The notes under the pieces: generated by a model
Databases searched by the model: none
What the model saw: the letters and a program-made list of their open reading frames with translations, nothing else
What the model was told of the DNA's origin: nothing
Position numbers and translations under genes: made by a program
DNA from: Diphasiastrum complanatum
Taxonomy: Eukaryota > Streptophyta > Lycopodiopsida > Lycopodiales > Lycopodiaceae
Assembly: GCA_029204225.1 (NCBI GenBank)
Contig: CM055100.1
Location: 25,737,106-25,801,105, forward strand
Length of the DNA: 64,000 nt
Reading direction: 5' to 3'
In this document: positions 21,175-32,059 of the stretch, in pieces
How the letters are laid out: each line of letters opens with the position of its first letter
Position numbering within the stretch: position 1 is the first letter of the stretch

Positions 21175-21840
21175 TCGAAAGTTAATGGAAGACCTTTTCC
21201 TACGTTTGAGTAAAATTAAAATGGGAAAGCAGAAAATGGTTCGAGATTACATTGAATGGGCAAAACGCCTCAGATCTGAGTGCAAACCTGAGCTGATTAA
21301 CGAAAATGCCATGATTATGTGGTTTTTGTCAGGATTATCTAAAAAAATCAGATGTGAACGCCATAATGAGTACGCAATCTTGCAAAATGCTATGGATGAT
21401 GCATTCGGAAGGAGGATGAAGATTCAGATGATGAGCTGAATATCAGTATGTTGCCTTTTATACAACAGGACAGACCACTACGACATCCACCACTATTGCA
21501 TCAATGAATGTCAATGCTACTACGGAAATGATGCTCAATAAGTTCGAGAAACTCGAGAAGAACCAGCAGAAACAGATGGAAAAGTTGCAATCGCAATTTG
21601 ATGAGAAGATCAAAGCATTGGAAGATTTCCATGGACAAGCAAACAAGGAACATGAGAAGTTTGCAAGACTTTTCCTACCAAGAAAAATGTCTGGTGTTCT
21701 ATTTGTACAGAAAATCACACAATGGATGAGTGTCCTCAATTGAAAAAACGAATGGAAATCAGTATATGCCATTTGTGTAATTCACCTGATCATGAGACTG
21801 TTTTTTGCAATTTTAATCCTCGGATAATTCAGCAACGATA
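21172..21840 (+). pseudogene. Gypsy gag fragment with double zinc knuckle
   Basis: Retrotransposon gag domain: [20 protein letters not shown], then NAMIMWFLSGLSKKIR and NEYAILQNAMDDAF, similar in layout to the minus-strand gag at 27490-29330 (VRDYIERFKRLKS; LIIWFLVGLPRWI). A coiled-coil-like MLNKFEKLEKNQQKQMEKLQ segment follows at about 21530. In another frame at about 21691-21828 are two knuckles, CSICTENHTMDEC (CX2CX3HX4C) and CHLCNSPDHETVFC (CX2CX4HX4C). Frameshifts and lack of both ends show that it is dead. It abuts copia A2. Confidence 0.8.
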
Positions 21841-22860
21841 TGCCTAGATGGGATATCGAAAACCACATTATGGAAACGGTTGTTGGAACCGAACTACTTC
21901 CCATTGTTGATGAGCAAGCCATTTTCAAACGGAAGCTCAGGGATGGCAAGGCTTTTGCCTTGATCATTCTTAACATCTCTGACACACAAATTGGTCATAT
22001 ATCAGAAAAGCCCAATCCTCGAAAGAAGCTTGGGATATATTGAGTACATTATATGAAGTGAGAGATGTCACTTCAAAGCTGCATTTGAGGAGAAAGTTCT
22101 TCTCACTCAGAATGTCAAATAGTGATTCTGTTCAGAATCACATAAAAGAATTTAAGACTCTATTAGAGTAGATGGCGGCAATAGGTTCAATAGTCGAAGA
22201 CTCTAACGTTGTTATGACCTTATTGTCTAGTTTGTCATCCTCTTATGAAAACTAGGTGATGATGATAACCACACACTCAGATAGAACATTGTCTAGAGTC
22301 TTAATCATGCATCAAGAATGGTTCATTGATTATTCGACCTACAACACCAAGAAATTCGTTCACCTTGGAGATAACAACTCCCACATAATTGAAGGTGAAG
22401 ATGAAGTTACTGTCAAGATGAATTTTCAGAATGGAATGTTGAAACTTGTATTGTATGTCCCGAACCTGACAACAAATCTATTGTTTGTCAGTCGAATTAC
22501 AAATTTAGAACATAGAGTAGAGTTTCAGACAGATTTCTATCAAATTCTTAATAATAACAAGAGAGTTCTTGTTATTGTTTAGCCAATGGCATCGAGCAAC
22601 AATTTGCTACAGTCGAATGGACTGGCCGAAAGGAAGAATAGGACCTTAGTGGAGTATGCTAAATGGATGATCACATGCCTTCTTTGCCCAAATCATTTTG
22701 GCAACATGTTGTTTCATCAGCAGCTTATTTCCAGAATCGATGTATAACTAAGGGTGTTCCTAACAGCAAAACTCCTTATGAAGTTTGGACAGGATTCAAA
22801 CCCTCAATCAAACATTTAAAAGTATTTGGATGCACAACTTATGCTCATGTCGTAAACTAG
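21841..22860 (+). pseudogene. Copia A2: degenerate gag, protease and integrase scraps
   Basis: gag piece: KRKLRDGKAFALIILNISDT, matching A1 (KLKDGKAFALIILNITDT), then LHLRRKFFSLRMSNSDSVQN in a second frame. Protease-end piece: KFVHLGDNNSHIIEGEDE and YVPNLTTNLLFVSRITNLEH, with the D-S-G segment deleted. Integrase C-terminal piece at 22590-22860: SGLAERKNRTL-like in broken frame, then LPKSFWQHVVSSAAYFQNRC and KTPYEVWTGFKPSIKHLKVF. Internal deletions remove most of protease and the integrase core. Confidence 0.85.
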
Positions 22861-23250
22861 CAAGCGAGTGAAATTGGAAGTATGCGCAGCAGTGTCGGCA
22901 TTTTTGGAAAATAAAGTGGTCAAAATATGAACAACAATTCCAGGCAAGTGTCAGGTTTTTTGCAAAATTTTAAACCAAACATATCCAAAAAAACAAATTC
23001 CAAAGAATATCACATTTTTTGCATGCTGGCGAACTGCAAAAAGTTTGAATATGAAAGATGTCATGACTTTTTGGTGAATAGCGACCTTCGAAAAATTGTC
23101 GTACTTTTCAGGGTTCATGAAAATTGGAACTGGGGTATTGAACATATGGAACTTATGGTTGCACTTTTCACAAAAGTTGCAAAGCTCAACTCGTTCATTT
23201 TGATTGGAAATCAATCATAGTATTGCTTCACCCTTGATCCATTTACTCTA
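22861..23250. other. Unassigned stretch
   Basis: An open frame of 97 codons lies on the plus strand at 22927-23220 with a partly overlapping one on the minus strand. Neither has a motif I recognise. It sits between copia A2 and a minus-strand gypsy integrase. Confidence 0.25.
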
Positions 23251-24334
23251 GTATTGAGCAAATTTTCCTTGAGATCAGCTAACTGTAAAGATCCGCTATT
23301 AAAAACTATTATGACCTTATAAGGTCCCATCCATCTAGTGTGTAGTTTTCCTAGAAACAACATGTGTCTGTTATCATACAGAAGCACATAGTCTCCTCGT
23401 TTAATCTTGATCTTTTTAATGGATTGATCAAAATTTCATTTTCTTTTATTCTGCACCCATTCAATTTCAATCAAGGCTAAACGACGATCCTCCTCCAACT
23501 GGGTTAAAACTATCATCCGCTCTTGAAGACTATCATTTTCATCCATATGTTCCTCAATGTTGGAACTTCAAACTCGATGGGAAGTATGGGTTACATTCCA
23601 TATACGAGATAATACGGAGTCTGCTTGGTTGTAATCTTTCGGCAGTACCGTATACCCATAAGACTGATGGAAGTTTTTGGTCCCAATCAGAAGAATGTGT
23701 TTCTGTTATCTTGTTCAGATTTTTACACAAAATTTTGTTGGCTTTGGGATTGTATGTGGTTTGCCTGTGGGTGATGGAAAAATATGATAACAAGGCTTCA
23801 ATGGTTGGTTGAGAGAATGGGTTCCCCTATCACTAACTAATTCTAAGGGACAACCATAGCGAGTGATAATGTTTTGGAACAAAAACTTTGCCACTGTTTT
23901 AGTATCATTTTTGGTGGTAGCTTCAGCTTATACCATTTTGGTAGCATAGCCCGTCGCAACGAGTATGTAATGTCTTCAAGTTCTATGAGTGGTTGGCTTA
24001 ATTGGTCCTACAAAATCTATCCCCCATTTCTCAAAAGGTGCTAAGGGAATAATTGGTGTAAGTGGCCAATGAGTTGCAAAGTTGGGTTTCCCCATCCTCT
24101 AGCATGCGTCACATTTTTTGATAAACATTTTAACATCTCTATAAACAGTAGGCCACCAATATTTGGCATTCAAAAAATTTCTAGCAATATTTTTAAGAGC
24201 ATAATGTCCCCCCGAATCTTCTTCATGTAACGCTCAGATTACAGTGGTGACTTCGGCCTGGTTCTAAACAACGACGAAGATTATTGTCTGCTCCTAACTT
24301 ATATAAAACTTTGTCTATAATTGTATATGGTCCT
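23251..24334 (-). pseudogene. Gypsy integrase remnant (Athila/Tat-like)
   Basis: On the minus strand from 24330: an RNase H tail (IIDKVLYKLGADNNLRRCL), a zinc-binding HHCC domain (GGHYALKNIARNFLNAKYWW, then VKMFIKKCDAC), the core opening KWGIDFVGPIKPTTHRT, a second block RYGCPLELVSDRGTH, and QTTYNPKANKILCKNLNKIT, where Glu would lie in a normal core (here altered), then WDQKLPSVLWVYGT. The GPYKVII-type C-terminus is near 23320. There are many stops and frameshifts. At 24335 an LTR interrupts it. Confidence 0.8.
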
Positions 24335-24724
24335 TGTTACATACCTATGTAACTAGCAGTACTTCAGACCCCTAATAGTCCATTTAGTGTTGGGGGCTAA
24401 ATGGCAAGGTACCCTTAAGATTAAGGGTATGTGCCCTTGGATAAGGGCAGGCAAGTGACTATACCTTAGTTGGAGGTATGAAGTCACGTCACCCTTGGAT
24501 AAGGGGTAACCTTAGTATTAAGGGTAGGTGTCTTAGATTAAGGTACTAGTGTCCTTGGTTAAGGGCAGGTAGGTGTCTATGCCTTGGATGGAGGTATGGA
24601 ACCTAGAAACGTGTTAGAAAGTCATTGGATGACTATTTTTCTAAACCTTGGGCCTTAACCTTGAACCATATCACTTTATTGGTCTAGGACCAAAGTATAC
24701 TTGCACAACTTGGGCAATGGGGGG
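24335..24724 (+). repeat. Partial LTR J, inverted copy of the chromovirus LTR
   Basis: It starts TGTTACATACCTATGTAACT and is related, in reverse complement, to 42148-42530 over about 385 bases. It contains short direct words (CCTTGGATAAGGG, GGTATG) in a partly symmetrical layout. Similarity stops at GGGCAATG (24724) and no PBS follows, so it is a truncated LTR or solo remnant inserted in the gypsy integrase. Confidence 0.75.
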
Positions 24725-25780
24725 GTTTCATTGGTTTGATCCATTGGGGTTGCTTGTGTGTTTTCCTATTATGCAAATACAACAACAAGTGCTCAAATTA
24801 GAATGATAGAAATGCTTCAATTGTTACATCCAATGCAAATAAAAAGCATTTACTTCTATACATTCAATCTTATTGTTTGTAAGCTCAATCCAAGCCTACT
24901 ATTTGCAAGCTTAATCCAAGCTTAAGAGGAAAACAAGAATAAGTTACATTTGCCTTAATCAAAAGCAAAAATGAAAACCAAATCTTTATGTAAACTTCAA
25001 TTAACTAATCCAAGCTAATGTTTACATAAAGTTCCCATTCCCATTCCAATTCCATTTGTCATTTCAAAAGCAACCAAAGTTTTCACATTTCTCACTATTC
25101 TAGATTTCCAAAACCAAGAAACTAGTGTCTAGAAATGGATAACTAATGAAGCTTTATGAAAACTTCAATTTTCAGATTTGATTTTCAGATTTACAGGTTT
25201 GAAAATCAGAACTTCAAAATGACAAAAAATAGAATTTCAAAACTTGTTTTATGCACAAAGTCACACTACCATTCCCTTCCTACATTGCCATCTTCATGAA
25301 ACTAGGAGATAGAAAGGTGTAACTAATGAAGTTTGAATGAAAACTTTTCTTTTTAAATCTGATTTTCAGATTTACAGGTCTGAAAAATAGAACTTCAAAA
25401 TGAAAATCAGAACTTCAAACACTTCATTTATGCAAAAAAAAACACTAGTTTTGATCAAAACACATAGCTAGAATCAATCTTTTCGCCAAAAAAGTTTGTG
25501 CATGTAGAGGAAGACTTCCTCTACCCATGCCACAAATCTTTTTTCAGAACTTTTAAAAACCCAAAGCCCACTTGAAAACTTCTCTAACATGATAAAAAAT
25601 CAGCCCCTAAACAATTCTATAAGCATCACTACTCTCTTCCAAAGAGAACTAGATTCATTGGGTACTTCAACTACAAGCTTCCTACAACTAGAAAAGCCTA
25701 AAATCTTTCCTAAAAAAAATTCAATTGGTGATCTTAATAGAACTTGAAGAAGGTTAGAAAGGTTACCATCCTTTGTCTAG
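24725..25780. other. AT-rich DNA, probable internal region of an unidentified element
   Basis: No coding segment. Two similar blocks near 25100-25240 and 25290-25420 share ACTAATGAAG(C/T)TT and GATTTTCAGATTTACAGGT, so a unit of about 190 bases is duplicated. A PBS-like site follows at 25781. Confidence 0.4.
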
Positions 25781-25793
25781 CTCTGATACCACT
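25781..25793 (-). other. Isolated PBS (tRNA-iMet type), minus strand
   Basis: The plus strand reads AGCTCTGATACCA, the reverse complement of TGGTATCAGAGCT. An LTR would be expected to the right. 25794-25934 is too short and lacks clear TG...CA ends, and it abuts the truncated gypsy I. This is the trace of another minus-strand element. Confidence 0.6.
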
Positions 25794-25934
25794 TTTACAA
25801 GTAGAGGTGAGGAAGTTCTCCAAATCCAAGTTAGAGCCTCCAAATGTCCTCCAAGCAACCTGCAAGCTTCAAGATGCTCCCCAACTCCAAGCTAGGATGA
25901 AAGCTGGGCTGATGATAGATGTGCACCAACATGA

Positions 25935-26782
25935 ACTTTTCGATCTATTTCCTCGTCAGGATCTTTAAGGTTTAGCGAAATTGTTTTATCTGGTCCTTCA
26001 AAGGAGTTGGAACTTGGTGTAGGTTCCCGGTGTGGCTGAGGTAGCTGGATAACAACGTCATCCAGTGTAAAATCTTTGAACTTTTGTGGAAGATCAAAGG
26101 GTGGTTCCACAACGTTTTCGGGGACTTTGGGAATCATCTGAGTTGAGGCACTACCTGAGGTGGAAGCTTGGTCTGATTATTTGGTTTATGTCTCCTTAGA
26201 CAAGGGCTTGATCGGCTGTTTAAGCTTCTAACGCATTTGTTTTTAACGCTCGGTTAGTTTTGTATCAATAAGTTTATTTTTTTGTAACCGAGGTTTTTGA
26301 GGGTTTTGAGTGGGTGTTGTTGTTACCTCACTTATCATGTTTTCATCGATTGTATGCTAGACTTCGTCTGGATACACATCCCATGTATATATTTTGGATT
26401 TGGGCCTGTATGCTTGTGTGTTGGGTACTTTGGATGTCAATTGGACGTGAGCCAACGGTCCTGGTGTCTTGATCTCCTTAGGAATTGATTTTGGCGGATA
26501 AGGTTGGGCATCTAGATATAGGAGTACATGTTCATCCGTCATTTCTACATCATCCAAGGAAAGAATACCTTTTTCCAAAACATGGGCGGTAGAGATACTA
26601 GGTTCTTCTGGGCACCAAGCTATGGGAATCGGGTCAATCATCATAAGTGGGATGATGGGTGTGTCAATGTCTGTAGAAGATGGGAGAATATCCACATCTT
26701 TTGTAGCAGTTTCGATACGACATCGATTGGAATCAACACAGTCCACAGTGGCTAGTTCTTGACCCCAATTGATTATGTCCAT
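25935..26782 (-). pseudogene. Gypsy I linker between protease and (missing) RT
   Basis: Two open pieces: minus 26782-26357 (IPLMMIDPIPIAWCPEEPSI, ending in TWDVYPDEV) and minus 26137-25935 (IPKVPENVVEPPFDLPQKFK, then FTLDDVVIQLPQP). They are acidic and Pro-rich without a known fold. They follow the protease in the expected position, and no RT motif is reached before the break. A stop and a frame change separate the pieces near 26140-26350. Confidence 0.6.
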
Positions 26783-27480
26783 GGATCTCGTAGATCATCA
26801 TAAACTTTAGCACGCTTGACATGGCCAGTTGAGTCAACAGTGACTCGTTTATCGTGATTGCCAAAGGTGATTTTGCTATGCTTCCAATCTTGGACAACAC
26901 CTGTCATCTGGAGCCAAGGTGTACCAAAAAGTAGTTTATAAGTATTGGCATCTTCTAATAAATCTAAGATGACATAATCAATCACAAATTTGACACCTGC
27001 TATTCGAACTTTAATATTTGATAAATGACCAGCAGGGTCTGTAACTCGTTGATCAGCCATGCGAAGTTTATATCGTGGTTGATCGAGGGTATGGAAGTCC
27101 CATTTCTTTGCCAATGACAAAGCCATTATATTGACGCCTGATCCGCTATCAAGGATAGCAGATACTATGGGATAGTCTTTATAGGACAAAGGCAGGGTAA
27201 TCCTAGTCCCCTTAGCAACACCTATATTTAGTAGATTCATAGGAATCTGGGGAATTTCAAGAATCTCTTCTGTTTTTTGTTGTTCGTAAGGAATAGTAGC
27301 CAGCTGAAAACTACGATGGATATAACGTTGAAGCCCAGTGAAGGATTTGATTGTGCTATGGAACGGCATGGTGAGCTGAGCTTGCAGGAGGTCAAAAAAT
27401 ACTTCAAGTCCCTGTAGGGATTGCTCCTTTTCAGGGATTTGAGCTGAGAACAGACTTTTCGTATGTTCTTCCTCTCGCAA
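26773..27480 (-). pseudogene. Gypsy I aspartic protease
   Basis: Retropepsin with catalytic motif AILDSGSGVNIMALSLAKKW (Asp-Ser-Gly), preceded by NIGVAKGTRITLPLSYKDYP and followed by LRMADQRVTDPAGHLSNIKV and, near the end, LLFGTPWLQMTGVVQDW. The last resembles the LLGRPWL motif that closes gypsy proteases. The frame is open for 235 codons and itself intact, but its gag and pol partners are broken. It processes the gag-pol polyprotein in intact relatives. A diverged homologue is at 37274-37546. Confidence 0.85.
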
Positions 27481-27489
27481 AAACTCATC

Positions 27490-29330
27490 TCAAAATTTAT
27501 TGTATTGCCTTTGTTCCACTTTTGGATCTGGGTAATCTTTTGGTAATGTGGAAGCCGTCAAGTGGCTTCCCTGTAGATCAGCTGATTTTTTATTGTTTTG
27601 TTGTTGTTCTTGTTGTTGGCATTGTGCTCTAATTAGAACTCTAGTAGGTTCGGATGATATATGATGTGCTGGAAGAATCTTGTTAGGTTGTTTAGGACAA
27701 TTCTTGAAATTGTGTTTGTGAACACAGTCTAGACATTCAGCATGGTATTGATTTTTAACTTTATAGTCAACCATGAAGTGTCTCGTTTCACCACAAATAA
27801 AGCAGCGGTTGCTCATTGGTCTTGTGGTGATAGCGTAACCATCTTGGATGGCTAGCTGTGCTGGATTTTGTGGTGGTGTGGAATACTCATCTCGTTTGCA
27901 CGAGCATGAGTTGTCGATTTGATATATTTGAGAACTAGGTGATGGACATGTTGTATCGTGATGATATGAGTGATCGTAGGAGTTTTCTACCAGATGTGCT
28001 TGTGCAGACTCTTGAGGGTGCCTATATTTTTGTGCTCCTAGATCAGGTTGTCCTCTTGGAGGTGGTCCTAAGAGCGCCAACTATGGTTGAGGTTCATGTC
28101 TAGGTTGTCTGGGCAACTCTTGTATATGGACTTGGTTGTTTTGTGGTTGGTAGTGCGTGTGTTGGTTCTGTGAAACAAACGGTTGTCGAGGAGGTTGATA
28201 ATGTCCTCTGACTGTTTGTGAAGCTGATTCCTCGGGTTATAATAGCAATAAAGTGATGTATGCCTCATAAAGTCGCAGATGTCACATCTGATCAATGAAG
28301 TATCTAGGATTGGCTGGTATGAAGGGCACTCATTGCCAGTGTGGGTACCTCGACAATGAGGGCACCATGTGTTCTCTCATCTATGGTGGATTTGGCTAGT
28401 GGGTAACTGACCTGGCATCGAACTCTGGATAGACTTAAGAGTGTTTTGAAACTCTTTCGTGAGTTTCTCCATCTGTTGTTGGTGTTGCTAGTTAAGCAAC
28501 CCCATCTGTGTTTTCCACAACTGTTCTCGTGTTTCCTCATTTGGTCGAGCTTCTTGGGTAGCACGATGTGCTCTCCGTTCACATGGCTCGTCGACATCTG
28601 AGCCCTCGTCTTCTTCTCGAATGGCATCAGACATGGCTTGTTTCAATGATGTGTATTCATCATTGGAGTGAAGCTCACGTCATATCCATCGTGGGAGTCC
28701 AACGAGGAACCAAATTATGAGCATAGACTCAGTGGGTTGCTCTTGTACCTAACTTTTTAATCTTTTAAATCGTTCAATGTAGTCACGTACTTTCTCGTCT
28801 TTTGTCATATTGATGTTACTGAGCTTGACAAAAGGACTTTTGATCAAGCGAAATGGCTTGAAGCGTTTGATAAATGCCTCCTTCAAGAGTGACCAGTCTT
28901 GTTTATCTTCACGATCAAGGTTAAAAAACCATTCTCATACTCGATCGATCATGGTCATCGACAAGAGCTGTACCATGGCTTCTAGTGATGTCTCACCATA
29001 GACATCACATGCATTCTCAAAGACTTGAAGAAATCTTTGAGGATCAGTGTTACCGTAGCTTTGGAGTACGTTTTGCAGTACGCGGAACATTATTTGCAAA
29101 AGCTCTGTTTAAGTGAGCTCGTGCATGTGAAGATTTGGCAGCATGAAAATGTGGTCGATCATATGGAGCTTCAAAATGCATGGGTTCCTATCTGTCGAAT
29201 GGGTTGGTGGATGGCTCTTGGACTTGGGATTTTATCCTGGACTATCGATTAAATCGAGCCTGTTCGGTGGATGGGGAGACCATCTCTGATGGATAGTCCT
29301 CTGTTGAATTCGGATCGTAAGGACGATCCA
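27490..29330 (-). pseudogene. Gypsy I gag
   Basis: It starts at about 29330 with MDRPYDPNSTEDYPSEM and shifts frame near 29060. The retrotransposon gag domain reads LQVFENACDVYGETSLEAMV, then LREDKQDWSLLKEAFIKRF-like sequence, VRDYIERFKRLKS and LIIWFLVGLPRWI. Knuckles come later: CPHCRGTHTGNECP near 28350, CDICDFMRHTSLYC near 28280, and CFICGETRHFMVDY then CLDCVHKHNFKNC near 27800-27690. In-frame stops are TGA at DRV-stop-EWF, TAG at KS-stop-VQE, TGA at RWI-stop-REL, TAG at LLN-stop-QHQ and TGA at HHR-stop-EN, all one C-to-T step from CAG or CGA. Confidence 0.85.
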
Positions 29331-29399
29331 TAACACTCTAGAGTACCTTAGGATTGTGGAAATAGGCCTCTTGGACTCTTTGGTAACTTAAATCGTTGG

Positions 29400-30075
29400 A
29401 TTCATTGTTCAGAATGCAGTTGCTACGGTTCCACGGTGGATGCAGTTGGAATGCAACCAGTTTGCAGTTGATTGCGGTTGGAACGGGTTGATGCGATATA
29501 TTACGGGTGTATGCGGTCTGTTGCGGTTGAATACGGTTGAATGTGTTCTCCACGGTGCAAGGGTGGAGGCAGTAGGTGTGTGATTGTTTGCGGTCGAATG
29601 CGATGGGTTGCAATTCAAGGACAAAGGCGGTTGGGGTGCTGTTTGTTTGTGGTGGGTTGCGGTTGGATATGACCTGGTGCGATTGGTTGCGGTGGAATGC
29701 AGTGTGTTTCGATTCTATTGTAGTGGAATGTAGTGCAAGGTCAGATTGTGGTGCAAGGGTGGTTGAAAAACAGGGGATGTGGTTGCAATGCGATCTGTTT
29801 GTGGTTGAGTGCGGTCGCTACGATGCAATAATATATGCGGTTGGAATGATAGCTAGTTATAGTTCAATGCGGTTGGGTGCGGTCACTACGGTGCAACAGC
29901 TGATGTGGTTGGGGTGCGATTGAATATGTTCAACAGCTGATGTGGTTTGAATGTGGTGTGTTTGCGATTCAAGGGCGAATGTAGTTGTAATGTGGTATGG
30001 TTGGTGGAATGCAGTCACGACAGTTCAAGGTGGTCGCTACGGTGCAAGGGCGGGTGTGGTTGGTTGATATCTGAG
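29400..30075. repeat. Degenerate TGCGGTTG-rich array in the gypsy I leader
   Basis: The plus strand is G/T-rich with many copies of TGCGGTTG and variants, plus CTACGGTGCAA boxes and two copies of CAACAGCTGATGTGGTT near 29896 and 29932. Spacing is irregular. It lies between the 24-bp minisatellite and gag. The sense strand of the element is the C/A-rich complement. Confidence 0.7.
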
Positions 30076-30083
30076 AGACGGCT

Positions 30084-30535
30084 CAAGTCAGGATCCGAGA
30101 AAAGGTGTCGATCGAGATCTAGCAAGAGGTGTCGGTCGAGATGTGACAAGAGACGTCGGTCGAGATCTGACGAGAGGTGTCGGTAGAGATCTGACAAGAG
30201 ACGTCAGTCGAGATCTGACGAGAGGTGTCGGTCAAGATCTGACGAGAGGCATCGGTCGAGAACTGACAAGAGGCATCGGTCAAAATCTGACAAGAGGCGT
30301 CGGTCGAGAGGCATCGGTCAAGATCTGACGAGAGGCATCGATCAGGATCTGACCAGAGGCATCGGTCGAGATGTGACGAGAGACATTGGTCGAGATCTGA
30401 CAAGAAAACCCGTCAGTCAAGATTTCAGAGAAAACCCGTCGATCGATATTTCAGAGAAATCCGTCGGTCGAGATTTCAGAGATGGCATCGGTTGAGATTT
30501 GATCGATGAGCATCGGTTGAAATTTAACTCAGGAC
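30084..30535. repeat. 24-bp minisatellite, about 18 units, in the gypsy I leader
   Basis: The unit is GAGATCTGACGAGAGGTGTC plus GGTC, with a conserved core TCGGTYGAGATCTGAC and a variable 8-base part. The 24-base period equals eight codons, which keeps frames open across it on both strands. Units at the right end shorten and change (TTTCAGAGAAAACCCGTCGG). The same core occurs reversed at 47880-48130 and 48825-49010. Confidence 0.9.
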
Positions 30536-30766
30536 TTGGCAGGATTTTAAGTAGTGGCTCAGTCGAGAGTTGGTGTGTAGCAGTTCAGTCCAGACGAGAG
30601 TCGTAGAGCTTGCCTAGGTAAGGAACGTGAAGCCTCGGTCAAGAACTGAGCTGCACGTCGGTCAGGACCAAAGTAGCGAGCTCAGCAATGATGCTTGTGT
30701 GAGACTTCAGAGTTATGATTTGGCAGCACAGATCAGAAAGATTTGGCTTGGATAAGTGTCTGTGTA

Positions 30767-30783
30767 GCTGTGAAATGGTGCCA
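30767..30783 (-). other. Primer-binding site of gypsy I
   Basis: The minus strand reads TGGCACCATTTCACAGC, two bases after the LTR end GTGAACA. The TGGCACC start is typical of Athila/Tat-type gypsy PBS sequences. The tRNA is not assigned. Confidence 0.6.
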
Positions 30784-30785
30784 AA

Positions 30786-31905
30786 TGTTCACAGATTCCA
30801 CTGAATCTGTGAACACGGTTTCTTCTTGTTCTTTCTTTTTTTGTTACTTCTGTAGGTTATGGTTCTTTATGGTTTGGTCTTCTTATTAGAATGGTCTCCA
30901 AGCAGAAGCATTTTCTCATATTACAACGAGTATTCCCCAGCCTCTCACAATGGAAAGAGACAGATTGGTTACTCAGCTACATGCACATACAAGCCATGCA
31001 ACCAGTCCTAGCTCAGAATGGATCAGCATTCTGAATCAGGGAGCAATTCTACAATCTATCTACTAAAATCAGGGAGCAAACAATGACAAGATCAAACTAC
31101 TCAGCAAGAAATAAGAAACAAGAAAACTAGATTCCTAACAGCACTCTAGCAGTCCAAGAATCAAGAAACACCCATTTCTTGATATTTGGAATGCCCAAGA
31201 ATAATCAAGAACTAGAATGTAAGAGAATATGCAAGATCTAGACCACAAATCCAGCCTATTTAGTCTACTTGAATGCTGATTCCAACATTAATTCACAAAC
31301 AAGAAATGAAATCTAATCCACAACTAAAAAGCAAGAGAGTAAGCAAGAAATTTAATTATTCCACAAACACAAAGGAAATCAAAACATGCTCATAGGAATT
31401 TCACTCAAGAACATTGCCATGAACAAGGAGCTTTACAATCATCAAGAACTCGTGGAAGATCTTCTTTATTCACTCAAGAGAACTTGACAATACATTCAAA
31501 GCTCCCTCACAAGAGAGGGGGGCCCTTAAATAAGCAAGAGGGCTGTCCATGTGGAGCCCAAGTGGCAATTCCACCAAATTAGAAATTACATGTAGAAATT
31601 GCCCTTCCACTAGAGGTCACCATCAAAAGGTGGCTCACTCTAAATTATTTAAGGGGGGTCTACATTTATTTACAAAGCCTAGGAAATATTACTAGCTCCT
31701 ACATGGTCGTTCCTTCTCTGGGATACACCATGTAGGCTCACATAGATAATTCACTATCATCCTAGCCAGTAATTTCTCGGCTCTCATGCTCAGCCCTCAG
31801 CTTCTTCTGCTCTCCTCCTTCTGAGACCTCCTCGGTCATGAGGGAGAAATACTCTGTGTCTTCAGCTTGGCTCGGCATCTAGGGATTCTCTGAAATCCGC
31901 TAACA
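30786..31905 (-). repeat. 5' LTR of gypsy I (1120 bp)
   Basis: Bounded by TGTTCACAGATTCC at 30786 (LTR end, reversed) and ATCCGCTAACA at 31905 (LTR start TGTTAGCGGAT, reversed), giving TG...CA ends. It has no long open frame. Only one copy is in the window, so age cannot be estimated. Confidence 0.7.
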
Positions 31906-32059
31906 CAGAAGGTATATACTTCGTGAATAATTTTGTGTCGCGTCTTGTAACTTATAGATTAGAAAGACTAAACATCTACAACTAATTTGTGAATTACAAG
32001 AGTGGTAGATTAGCCACGATCTAGAACACTTTTTTGATGATGTCATGATATCAGACCAG

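Larger units (their letters stand above)
25935..31905 (-). mobile_element. Gypsy I: 5' LTR, leader arrays, gag, protease; pol lost
   Basis: A minus-strand Ty3/gypsy element. From right to left it has a 1120-bp LTR (30786-31905), a PBS, a leader with two repeat arrays, gag with Cys knuckles, a retropepsin and an acidic linker. RT, RNase H and integrase are missing, as the sequence breaks off at about 25935 against another element's LTR-like DNA. All stops I could place in gag are TAG or TGA. The LTR's outer end joins copia B2 flanking sequence at 31906, so it inserted into B2. Confidence 0.8.

Noticed and set aside
30143-30403. Repeat protein with units such as TRGVGRDL on plus and SDLDRCL on minus
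   Set aside because: The 24-bp unit has no stop and keeps frames open on both strands. It lies in a retroelement leader and the last units break the pattern.
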